A stretch of DNA of 64,000 nucleotides, from contig NZ_JAAGLV010000005.1 of the NCBI RefSeq assembly GCF_010548305.1, positions 186,001 through 250,000 on the forward strand, given 5' to 3'. Shown here piece by piece: positions 34,300 through 42,192 of the stretch. Within the stretch, counting starts at the first letter, position 1. Each line of letters begins with the position of its first letter. The position numbers and the translations under genes were made by a program. Source of the stretch: Streptomyces sp. SID13031. Lineage in GTDB: Bacteria; Actinomycetota; Actinomycetes; Propionibacteriales; Kribbellaceae. The notes under the pieces are model-generated. The model made no database searches, was not told where the DNA came from, and worked only from the letters and a program-made list of their open reading frames with translations.

Positions 34300-35394
34300 A
34301 TGTCTGACTCGACGAACAATCACCAGGTCGCCATCGTGGGCTGCGGCATCATCGGCCGTACCCACGCGGACACCATCGCGGCCCGGCCGGACGCCTTCGT
34401 GACCGCACTGGTCGACGGCGACGCGGCCGCTGCGCAGGCTCTCGCTACCTGGCTGAAGGAAGCCGGGCAACCTGAGCCGCAGGTGTACGGCGACCTCGGT
34501 GCGGCACTGTCGGGATCGGACATCTCGCTCGTCGCGATCTGCACGCCGAGCGGGACCCACGCCGCGCTCGCGGAGCAGGCGCTCAACGAGAAGAAGCACG
34601 TCGTCATCGAGAAGCCTCTCGACGTCGACCTCCCCCGGGCCCGCCGCCTCGGCGCGGCGGCCACCCGGGCGGCCGGGCATGGGGTCGTGTCGTCGGTGAT
34701 CAGCCAGCACCGGTTCGACCCGGGCAGCTCGCAGGTCTCCGAGGCGATCAAGGCCGGCCGCTTCGGGCAACTCACCTCGGCCGTCGCGACGGTTGCCTGG
34801 TGGCGCAGCGACGAGTACTACGCTTCGGCAGGCTGGCGCGGCACCTGGGCCCAGGACGGCGGCGGGGCGCTGATGAACCAGGGCGTCCATACCGTCGATC
34901 TGCTGTTGTGGTTCATGGGCCGGCCGGTCAACATCCAGGCGCAGGCACTCCGCGCGGCACACCAGTCGATCGAGGTCGAGGACACCGTCGTCGCCATCCT
35001 GACCTTCGAGAACGGCTCGGTCGCCACGCTGCATGCGACCACGGCAGCCTTCCCCGGCGGGCGCACCCGCGTCTCGGTGCACGGCACGGAAGGCGGCGCC
35101 GAGGTCGAGGACGACGTACTGCGCCGCTTCGACGTCGACGGCTCCGAGGACGACCATCCCATCGACACCGAACGTCCAGCCGGCCACGTCGCGCAGTACG
35201 CGGACATCTTCGATGCCATCGGCAACGGCGAACAACCCGGTATCACCGTCCACGACGCGATCGACGCCCTGGCCACCGTCCGCGCCGTCTACATCGCCTC
35301 AACCCTCCAGCGCCCCGTCAAGTTCCTCGACGTCCTCGAAGGCCGCTACGACGACGTGGACGTCAGCCGCGGAATCCGCCTCCCACCCAGCTGA
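34300..35394 (+). CDS. Gfo/Idh/MocA-family oxidoreductase
   Basis: 364-residue NAD(P)-dependent sugar dehydrogenase. The N-terminal Rossmann motif is VGCGIIGRTHADTI, followed by EKPLDVDL with the catalytic-pocket Lys, and GGGALMNQGVHTVDLL with the catalytic His. Start ATG 34300 lies 14 nt after the secreted-protein stop with GAAGGGGCGAG ahead, so the two are an operon. It likely oxidises a sugar or sugar acid released by the secreted protein. The gene converges on the GNAT at 35396. Confidence 0.9.
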   Translation: MSDSTNNHQVAIVGCGIIGRTHADTIAARPDAFVTALVDGDAAAAQALATWLKEAGQPEPQVYGDLGAALSGSDISLVAICTPSGTHAALAEQALNEKKHVVIEKPLDVDLPRARRLGAAATRAAGHGVVSSVISQHRFDPGSSQVSEAIKAGRFGQLTSAVATVAWWRSDEYYASAGWRGTWAQDGGGALMNQGVHTVDLLLWFMGRPVNIQAQALRAAHQSIEVEDTVVAILTFENGSVATLHATTAAFPGGRTRVSVHGTEGGAEVEDDVLRRFDVDGSEDDHPIDTERPAGHVAQYADIFDAIGNGEQPGITVHDAIDALATVRAVYIASTLQRPVKFLDVLEGRYDDVDVSRGIRLPPS

Positions 35395-35395
35395 C

Positions 35396-35956
35396 TCAGG
35401 CTTCGCCGGGGCGGCGGGTGTTGAGGATTCGCTGGAAGAGGTGGCAGGCGCGCCAGGCGCCGTCGATGTGGAGGTAGTCGGGGGCGGTGCCGATCTGGGC
35501 GAAGCCGGACTTCTTCAGGACCTGTTGGGAAGCCAGATTGTTGGTGAGGGTGCTGGCCTCGATCCGGTGCAGGCGCAGCTCGGTGTCGGCGAGGTCGGCG
35601 ACGGCTTGCACTCCCGTTGTCGCCAGGCCTTTGCCGAGCAGGCTCGCGTCGATCCAGTAGCCGAGGCTCGCGCTGCGGAACGGGCCGGGGACGATGTCGT
35701 TGAGCGTCATCGACCCCACCACGCGATCGCCCTGGAAGAGGAACCACGGCACGGTCTCACGCTTCTCGAAGCGCGCCAGCTGGAGCTCCAGCCGATCAAG
35801 CTGTCCGGCTGTCGTGAACCAGCGATCCGTCCGGACCGGCTCCCACGGCTTCAGGTGTTCGCGATTGCGGACCTGTGCTTCAGCGAAGGCGGCGGCATCG
35901 TTGAGCGACGCCACCCGCAGCTCGATCTCGGCGGTCAGCGGTCTGTCGAGGGTCAC
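35396..35956 (-). CDS. RimJ/RimL-type GNAT acetyltransferase
   Basis: 186-residue acetyltransferase of the ribosomal-protein/alkyl type: LRVASLNDAAAFAEAQ, the long substrate-side segment, then LGYWIDASLLGKGLATTGVQ (acetyl-CoA loop) and ASTLTNNLASQQVLKKSGF. GTG 35956 overlaps the stop of the ROK regulator by 4 nt, so it is translationally coupled to the end of the sugar operon. A link to sugar use is unclear, and it may be a passenger. Substrate unknown. Confidence 0.85.
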   Translation of the reverse strand: MTLDRPLTAEIELRVASLNDAAAFAEAQVRNREHLKPWEPVRTDRWFTTAGQLDRLELQLARFEKRETVPWFLFQGDRVVGSMTLNDIVPGPFRSASLGYWIDASLLGKGLATTGVQAVADLADTELRLHRIEASTLTNNLASQQVLKKSGFAQIGTAPDYLHIDGAWRACHLFQRILNTRRPGEA

Positions 35957-37227
35957 TTCGGCAGCCTACGAGCCTGACTCGAACCACCCACCCGCGGGGT
36001 GAACGCATCGTGGAAGATCGTCGACGCGGCGCCGACCGCGGCCGCGTCGGCCTGCAGCATCGACTCCTCGACCGCGACCGTCCGGGTGCCTTTCGCGATC
36101 GGGTGCGAATTCACCGCGCGGCTGATTTCGGAAAGGAACACCCCGGCGATTTCTTTTTCGAACGCCGGACCGCCGAGCACGATCAAATCGATATCGAGCA
36201 GATCGACCAGCCCGACCGCACCCTGCGCAATCACCGATGCCACTTGGGTGACCGCCTTCGCGGCCGCTTCGTCGCCACTCGCGGCGGCTTTGCAGACCGC
36301 TTTGTAGCGTTTCGCCTCATCGGTCGCGGAGGCGTCCGTCTCGACATATCCGAAGCCCGCCGCGATCACCGGCAACCCAGCGGTCGGATTGCATTCGGCC
36401 ATCATCTTCGGCCCGGTCTTCTCGTCCCACTCCCCCATCTTCAGGGCGCACAACTGGCCGAACTCGCCGGCGTTCGCGGTCAGGCCGCGATAGATGGAGC
36501 CGTTCAGGATCAGCCCGCTGCCGACCCCGGTCCCGAGGTAGAGGTAGGCGAAGTCGCGGGCCCGCGCCGACCGGCCGATCCAGCGCTCGCCGATCGCCGC
36601 CGCGGTGCCGTCCTTCTCCACCAGGACCGGGTGATTCAGCTTGCCCTGCAACAGGTGCCTGATCTCCAGCCCGCGCCAGGCCGACTGCAACGGCAGGTCG
36701 AGCAAGGTGCCGTCGGCATTGATCGGCCCCGGGACCGCGACGCCCACCCCGAGCATCGAATCCGCGTCCACCTGGCTGATACTCAAGGCGGCGGTGACGG
36801 TGGCTGCGGCGAGATCGACCAGCCGCACCGCATCGAGATCGGCCGGCAGATCAACCGTCTCGCGTCGCACGATCGTCCCGTCCAGGTCGACCACCGCGAC
36901 GGTCAGCAGCTCGGGGTCGATGTGGATGCCGACCGCATGGGCGGCGTTGGAGCGCAACCGCACCGGAGTACGGGGTTTGCCGAGGCGTTCGGCGCGTTCC
37001 TGCTTCTCCTCGACCAGCAGGCCCTGCTGCAGCAGCACGCGCAGGATCCGCGACACCGACTGCTGGGTCAGCCCGGTCCGCCGGGAGATCTCGGTGCGGC
37101 TGATGATGCCGGCCAGCCGGATCGTCTCGATGATCACGGCCTCGTTGAAGGAGCCCAGGTCGTACTGGTTCGCGCCGGAACGCGTCGGCTCGTCGAGCAC
37201 CGCCGAGTCACTCTCAGGCGTGACCAT
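35953..37227 (-). CDS. ROK-family transcriptional regulator (probable regulator of the sugar island)
   Basis: 424 residues: N-terminal winged HTH (about 28-75: IISRTEISRRTGLTQQSVSR), then the ASKHA sugar-kinase-like domain (LTVAVVDLDGTIVRRETVDL, GVGVAVPGPINADG, LYLGTGVGSGLILNG). The usual ROK metal motif (GEIGH then CxCGxxGCxE) is absent: the region reads GEFGQLCALKMGEWDEKTG, with His replaced by Gln and the Cys set missing. It is therefore likely a regulator without kinase activity, with altered ligand sensing. Strong AGGAGG precedes ATG 37227. Seventh gene of the minus-strand unit, 54 nt after the isomerase; probably binds the shared 25-bp element and so regulates itself. Confidence 0.85.
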   Translation of the reverse strand: MVTPESDSAVLDEPTRSGANQYDLGSFNEAVIIETIRLAGIISRTEISRRTGLTQQSVSRILRVLLQQGLLVEEKQERAERLGKPRTPVRLRSNAAHAVGIHIDPELLTVAVVDLDGTIVRRETVDLPADLDAVRLVDLAAATVTAALSISQVDADSMLGVGVAVPGPINADGTLLDLPLQSAWRGLEIRHLLQGKLNHPVLVEKDGTAAAIGERWIGRSARARDFAYLYLGTGVGSGLILNGSIYRGLTANAGEFGQLCALKMGEWDEKTGPKMMAECNPTAGLPVIAAGFGYVETDASATDEAKRYKAVCKAAASGDEAAAKAVTQVASVIAQGAVGLVDLLDIDLIVLGGPAFEKEIAGVFLSEISRAVNSHPIAKGTRTVAVEESMLQADAAAVGAASTIFHDAFTPRVGGSSQARRLPK

Positions 37228-37281
37228 CGCCCACCTCCTCCTTATCCATAACTTTCCCCGCTCATCTAATTCAGTCGCAAG

Positions 37282-38145
37282 CTAGGCGAGATCGTACCCC
37301 GCAGCACGCGCGAGGCCGGTGAGGTATTCGAGATTCGCCGCCGTTCTTTCCGGCAGCGGCAACGCGACCGAGAAATCCTCGACCGTCACCCAGCCGTCAT
37401 AGCCGGTCGCGGCGAGTGCTTTGAAGAATTCCGGCAGGTGGGCCCGGCCTTCACGCAACGGCACCCATTTCGGAACCCAGCGCAACGTGCCGTCGTTTTC
37501 CACCGCGGCCAGGTGGAAGGCGACGTTCTTGACGTGGACGTGCGCCAGATACTCGCCAAGCAGATCGAGCGCGTGGGCCGGCTCCTCCCACCCTTCGATC
37601 ACCGTGTTGCCGATGTCGTGCAGGACCCCGACGTACCGCGGATCGAGCCCCTCGACCAGCCGCCGGGCAGCGGACGCGCTCGGCGTGAGGCTCTCGTGGT
37701 GCAACTCGAGCAACGCCCGTACGCCGTGCCGCCGGGCGCAGTCCTCGAGCCACTCCCAATCGCCTCTGTACAACGCGAAGGCCTCCCGGTAGGTCTGCCC
37801 CTTCTCCGCGTTCAGCCCGAGGAAGCGGACCTGGCCGGCGCCGAGCGCAGCGGCCGCGGCCAGCAGGCGCTCAGCATCCACGCGCTGCCTCGGCGTTACG
37901 TATCCACCGAGTGCGGGGAACCCCAGTCCCGCGTCCAGCGTGACGGAGCGGATCTCGTCGAGGTGCGACTCCAGCCCGGTCAGCGGGAAGGTCGCCCGGT
38001 TGCCGGCCCAGAAGGTCGGTCTCGCCGACTCGACCGGATCGGTGATCCGCCACTCGACCCCTTGCCAGCCCTGCCCGGCCAGGATCTTCGCGGCTTCCGC
38101 GGGAGTCCACTCCGGCGTCGAATCGGTGAACACGGCGAACTTCAC
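37282..38145 (-). CDS. TIM-barrel sugar phosphate isomerase/epimerase
   Basis: 287-residue xylose-isomerase-like (AP endonuclease 2 fold) protein. Metal-site strands are visible: LLELHHESLTPS, VGVLHDIGNTV, LAHVHVKNV and WVTVEDFS. GTG 38145 overlaps the stop of the mannonate-dehydratase-like gene by 4 nt. Members act as epimerases or isomerases on keto-sugars or inositol derivatives. In this operon it may epimerise an intermediate of uronate breakdown (inference). Confidence 0.85.
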   Translation of the reverse strand: MKFAVFTDSTPEWTPAEAAKILAGQGWQGVEWRITDPVESARPTFWAGNRATFPLTGLESHLDEIRSVTLDAGLGFPALGGYVTPRQRVDAERLLAAAAALGAGQVRFLGLNAEKGQTYREAFALYRGDWEWLEDCARRHGVRALLELHHESLTPSASAARRLVEGLDPRYVGVLHDIGNTVIEGWEEPAHALDLLGEYLAHVHVKNVAFHLAAVENDGTLRWVPKWVPLREGRAHLPEFFKALAATGYDGWVTVEDFSVALPLPERTAANLEYLTGLARAAGYDLA

Positions 38146-39407
38146 GGCGCCTCCAGGGCCCCGTCGATACGCCGTACGCCGGCCGCCCATTCGTCATGGC
38201 CGGACAGTTGCGCGGGATAGCGCGCAGCCGCCTCGAGGTCGATGTCGATACCCCAGCCCGGCTTCTCGTTCGGAGTCAGCCAACCGTCGACGATCCGTAG
38301 CGTGCCGGGGAAGACCTCGTGGGTGGCGTCGTTGTAGACGTGGCCCTCTTGGATGCCGAAGGCAACCGAGCTGACGTCGAGCGCGACGTTGGCGGCCGCA
38401 CCGATCGGCGAGGTGTCCCCCGGCCCGTGCCACGCGGTACGGACGCCGCAGAGCTCGGCGAGATCGGCGACCTTGCGGCCAGCGGTGAGGCCGCCGATGT
38501 CGGAGATGTGCGACCGGATGAAGTCCACGCCGCCATCGCGCACCAACCGCACGGCGTCGCCCATCGAGGTGGTCAACTCACCGACAGCCAGCGGTACGGG
38601 CGAAGCGGCCCGCACCTCGGGGAGGCGATCCCAGTGCTCCGGCGGCAGGACGTCCTCGAGGAAGTACAGCCGGTACGGCTCCAGCGAACGCGCGAGCAAC
38701 ACGGCCTCCTTGGGAGTCAGCCGCGAGTGCACGTCATGCAGCAGCTCGATGTTGTCGGGCAACGACTGTCGGGCTGCCGCGAACAGGTCGGGCGTAGTAC
38801 GGAGGTAGTCGCGAGCACTCCAGCCGTTCCGGTACGGCGCGTCCGGGTAGAGCGTCGCGAGTCGCGGTGCACCGTACCCGCCGCCACCCGGCGTCGACAC
38901 CTGCAGCCGGATGTGCCGCCAGCCCTGCGCGACGAACTCCTTCGCCTGCTCCAGTGTGTCGTCGATGGTGATGCCACCGGCATGGATGTAAGTGTCAGCG
39001 GCAGCCCGGACCTTGCCGCCGAGCAGCTCGTAGACGGGCATCCCGGCACGCTTGCCGGCGATGTCCCACAGCGCCTCGTCGATACCCGAGATCGCGTTGT
39101 TCGTGACCGGCCCGCCACGCCAGTAGCCGGAGAACCCGGCCAGCCGGACCAGGTCGCCGATGTCACCGGGGTACCGGCCGATCAGCAGCCGGGCGAGGTG
39201 GTCCTCGACGAACGTCTTGACCGCCTTCCAGCGCTGCGTGAAGGTGGCGCAACCGAGCCCGTACAGGCCGGGCTCGGTGGTGTCGATCTTCACCACCACC
39301 AGTGGGATGCCCTGCGGCGCGGTGACGATCGCCCGGACCGCACTGATCCGGATGTCGTCGCGGACCGGCCAGGGCTGGGCGAAGGTGGCGGGGGTCTCGT
39401 GCGGCAT
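38142..39407 (-). CDS. D-mannonate dehydratase-like (ManD family) enolase-superfamily enzyme
   Basis: 421-residue mandelate-racemase/enolase-superfamily protein. Metal ligands Asp225, Glu251 and Glu277 (HDVHSRLTP, LEDVLPPE, VGELTTS) are spaced 26 and 26, as in ManD. His227, His327 (WHGPGD) and Glu354 (QEGHVYND) fall at the ManD positions, and Arg167 and Tyr178 sit in the 150s-type loop (IRLQVSTPGGGGYG). ManD enzymes dehydrate D-mannonate and/or D-gluconate to 2-keto-3-deoxygluconate; some are poor catalysts. The start ATG abuts the stop of the SDR gene with no gap. Confidence 0.88.
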   Translation of the reverse strand: MPHETPATFAQPWPVRDDIRISAVRAIVTAPQGIPLVVVKIDTTEPGLYGLGCATFTQRWKAVKTFVEDHLARLLIGRYPGDIGDLVRLAGFSGYWRGGPVTNNAISGIDEALWDIAGKRAGMPVYELLGGKVRAAADTYIHAGGITIDDTLEQAKEFVAQGWRHIRLQVSTPGGGGYGAPRLATLYPDAPYRNGWSARDYLRTTPDLFAAARQSLPDNIELLHDVHSRLTPKEAVLLARSLEPYRLYFLEDVLPPEHWDRLPEVRAASPVPLAVGELTTSMGDAVRLVRDGGVDFIRSHISDIGGLTAGRKVADLAELCGVRTAWHGPGDTSPIGAAANVALDVSSVAFGIQEGHVYNDATHEVFPGTLRIVDGWLTPNEKPGWGIDIDLEAAARYPAQLSGHDEWAAGVRRIDGALEAP

Positions 39408-40307
39408 TCAGCTCTCCAGGAGGTTCGTGGGTAGGTCGAGCTCGTGCCGCGCCTGGAAACCGAGCACGGTCCGGGCCGCGGTCAGGTCGATCGGTACCTC
39501 GCGCCCGACGAAGCGCCGCAACCGCGGTACCCCGGGCGCATAGGCGTCGAGCAGAGCCTCGGTCTCGTACGGCGCGTTGGTGGTCCCGGCAGTGACGAAG
39601 AACGTGTGGGCGCCGGACAAGGTTGCCGTCAGCCCCAACTCGATCGCGTACGCCGCATCGCGGGTGTCCAGGTAGGACCAGGCCTCCCGTACGCCGCCGG
39701 CCGGGTCGCCGCCAGCGATCCGCTCCATCACCTCCGGCGAGTTCACGTGCGGGAAGCGCAGACACACGACGTCCATCCCCCAGCGCCGCCAGACCATCCG
39801 TGCGGTGTTCTCGTCGTTCTGTTTCGACAGCGAGTACCAGTCGGCGACGTCGGCCGGGATCTTCTCGTCGATCGGGTAGTAGGCCGGCCGGACGTCGGCC
39901 GGGTTGAACGGCACCCCGAACGCATTGATGCTGCTGGCAATGACCGCGCGCTCGATCCCGAGCACGGCCGCCTGGGCCAGCACGTTGAAGGTCGACACCA
40001 CGTTGACGGTGTAGACGTCGTACGGCGTACCAGCCGACGGGTGCGGCAGGGCGGCCAGGTGGACGACAGCGTCGGCGCCCTCGAGCGCCGTCGCCACGTC
40101 CGCCTCGGACCTGGTATCACCGATCACGATCCGGTCCGCCTTGAGACCGTCGTCCTCGACGTTGGTCAACGCGGTCACCCGGGCGCCGAGCTCGGTCAGA
40201 TGACGAGTGGCCACCAGCCCGATCCGCCCGGCCGCCCCCGTCACCAGCACCCGGCGCCCCTCAAACCCTTCGCCTTCCTTCCTTCCCTTGTTCAGTGAAG
40301 TAGTCAT
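39408..40307 (-). CDS. NAD-dependent epimerase/dehydratase, uronate-dehydrogenase-like
   Basis: 299-residue extended SDR. It has VLVTGAAGRIGLVATRHL (NAD-binding), ADAVVHLAALPHP, SSINAFG, and the active-site Tyr-x3-Lys in WYSLSKQNDENT. The short length, TGAAGRIG loop and R.PHVNSP-type region recall uronate dehydrogenases, which oxidise glucuronate or galacturonate to the aldarolactone. UDP-sugar epimerase activity is less likely. ATG 40307 overlaps the permease stop by 4 nt. Confidence 0.85.
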   Translation of the reverse strand: MTTSLNKGRKEGEGFEGRRVLVTGAAGRIGLVATRHLTELGARVTALTNVEDDGLKADRIVIGDTRSEADVATALEGADAVVHLAALPHPSAGTPYDVYTVNVVSTFNVLAQAAVLGIERAVIASSINAFGVPFNPADVRPAYYPIDEKIPADVADWYSLSKQNDENTARMVWRRWGMDVVCLRFPHVNSPEVMERIAGGDPAGGVREAWSYLDTRDAAYAIELGLTATLSGAHTFFVTAGTTNAPYETEALLDAYAPGVPRLRRFVGREVPIDLTAARTVLGFQARHELDLPTNLLES

Positions 40308-41269
40308 TCCTTGATGCCTCCTGACATTCCGACCCCGCGCAGGAACTGCTTCTGGAATATCAAGAAGAGCACCACGGGAACCAGGACCGCCAGGAACATC
40401 GCGCTCATCTGCAACGAGATCTCAGTGGTGTCCGCCACCCGCGGCAGCGCCACCGAGATCGGCTGCAGCTTCGGATCCGGCAGCACCAGCAGCGGCCAGA
40501 GGTAGTCCTTCCAGGAACCGATCACCGTGAGCAGCGAGACCACTCCGAGGATCGGCTTCGACATCGGCAGGATCAGCGCCGTGAACAACCTCAGGTTGCT
40601 CGCGCCGTCGATCCGCGCCGCCTCGATCAGCTCACGCGGGATCGAGTCGAAGTACCGCTTCATCACCAGGATGTTGAACGCGCCCGCCGCCTGCGGCAGC
40701 CAGACCGCCCAGAACGTGTTCTGCAGGTTCCAGCCGAACACCGGCATCTTGAGGATGGTCAGGTACAGCGGCACCAGCGAGATCACGCCGGGCAGGAACA
40801 GCGTGGCCAGCACCAGCCCGGTGATGATCGGTCCCCACTTCGGGCGCAGCACGCTCAGCACGAACGCGCCGGTCGTACAGACGAACAGGGTGGAGACCAG
40901 TGAGCCGATCGCGATGATCGCGGTGTTGCCCAGGTACGAGCCGATCTGGACCTGGGTCCAGGCGTTCGGGATGTTCTGCCACTGGATGCCGCTCGGCCAC
41001 AGCGAGAGTGGCCCCTGCAGGATGTCCTGGCTGGTGGACAGCCCGGACTTGAACAACCAGAGCAACGGTCCGACGCCGGCGACCAGCACGCCGATGAAGA
41101 GCAGTACCTGGATCGTAGGCAGCCCGTACCGGACCAGTGTTCGCTGGCGGTCCGCGGTCGAGATGATGCCGCGCTCCTCGGCCTCGGCCGCACGGCGCTT
41201 GCGCCGCTCGGCCGGGGTCGCCTCCGCACTGGTGCCGGCGACTTGTTCAGTGATCGGGAGACTGGTCAT
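40304..41269 (-). CDS. sugar ABC transporter permease, MalG type
   Basis: 321-residue inner-membrane protein with six predicted helices after an unusually long, charged N terminus (ATPAERRKRRAAEAEERG). The EAA loop that contacts the ATPase is ARIDGASNLRLFTALILP. ATG 41267-41269 overlaps the first permease's stop by 4 nt; the longer open frame upstream is an antisense-like artefact. It works with the permease and solute-binding protein upstream. No ATPase gene is in the operon. Confidence 0.92.
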   Translation of the reverse strand: MTSLPITEQVAGTSAEATPAERRKRRAAEAEERGIISTADRQRTLVRYGLPTIQVLLFIGVLVAGVGPLLWLFKSGLSTSQDILQGPLSLWPSGIQWQNIPNAWTQVQIGSYLGNTAIIAIGSLVSTLFVCTTGAFVLSVLRPKWGPIITGLVLATLFLPGVISLVPLYLTILKMPVFGWNLQNTFWAVWLPQAAGAFNILVMKRYFDSIPRELIEAARIDGASNLRLFTALILPMSKPILGVVSLLTVIGSWKDYLWPLLVLPDPKLQPISVALPRVADTTEISLQMSAMFLAVLVPVVLFLIFQKQFLRGVGMSGGIKE

Positions 41270-42186
41270 GTCGTGCTCCAACGCCGGGTGAGGAAGTGGT
41301 ACACGAGCGAGAGCACGCACAGGACGAGCGCGAGCAGCACGCTCAGGGCCGTCGCGGCCCCGAAGTCCCCGTTGATGAACGCGTACCGGTAGATCAGCAG
41401 CAGGATCGTGGTGGTCGCGTTGTCCGGACCACCACCGGTGAACAGGAACGGCTCGGTGAACACCTGGAAGGTGCCGATCAGCTGCAGCAGCAGCATGATC
41501 AAGATGATGCCGCGGATCTGCGGGATGGTGACATGCCAGACCCGCCGCCAGATCCCCGCGCCGTCCAGCTCGGCGGATTCGTAGAGCTCTGTCCGGACGC
41601 CGGTGAGCGCGGCCAGGTAGATGATCGCGGTCGCTCCCGCACCCGCCCAGGTCGCCTCGAGCACGATCGCCGGCATCGCCAGGCTCGACGAGTTCAGCCA
41701 CGCGTACGGACCGAGGTTGAACCAGCCCAGGACGGTGTTGAAGAGGCCGGAACCGCCCGGGTCGTAGAAGAACTTCCAGAGCAGGATCGCGACCACCGGC
41801 GGAACCACCGCCGGCAGGTACGACAGCACGTTGTAGAGCCAGCCGGTCTTGCGCAGTTCGCTGATGAAGACCGCCAGGAACAGCGGCACCGGGAAACCGA
41901 AGATCAGCGCGAGCAGAGCGAAGTACAGGGTGTTGAGCGTTGCCTGCGGGAGCTGCGGGTCGGTCAGCACGTAGCTGAAGTTCGACCACCCGACCCATTC
42001 GGGGGTGGTGACGAGGTTGTTCTTCTGGAAGCTGAGCACCAGCCCGCGCACGATCGGGCCCCAGGAGAAGTACAGGAACGTCAGTACCAGGGGCAGCGCG
42101 AAGATGATGCTGCTCAGCCCGCCGGAGCGGAACCAGGAGGTGACACCACGGCGGGACTGGTCAGCAGGTCGACTGAGGAGGGCCAT
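41266..42186 (-). CDS. sugar ABC transporter permease, MalF type
   Basis: 306-residue six-helix permease with EAA loop ELDGAGIWRRVWHVTIP. Family features are ALPLVLTFLYFSWGPIVRGL at the first helix and DPQLPQATLNTLYFAL before the transport core. It starts 6 nt after the solute-binding protein stop and overlaps the next permease by 4 nt. Forms the channel for the oligosaccharide or uronate brought by the lipoprotein. Confidence 0.93.
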   Translation of the reverse strand: MALLSRPADQSRRGVTSWFRSGGLSSIIFALPLVLTFLYFSWGPIVRGLVLSFQKNNLVTTPEWVGWSNFSYVLTDPQLPQATLNTLYFALLALIFGFPVPLFLAVFISELRKTGWLYNVLSYLPAVVPPVVAILLWKFFYDPGGSGLFNTVLGWFNLGPYAWLNSSSLAMPAIVLEATWAGAGATAIIYLAALTGVRTELYESAELDGAGIWRRVWHVTIPQIRGIILIMLLLQLIGTFQVFTEPFLFTGGGPDNATTTILLLIYRYAFINGDFGAATALSVLLALVLCVLSLVYHFLTRRWSTT

Positions 42187-42192
42187 GGTGGG

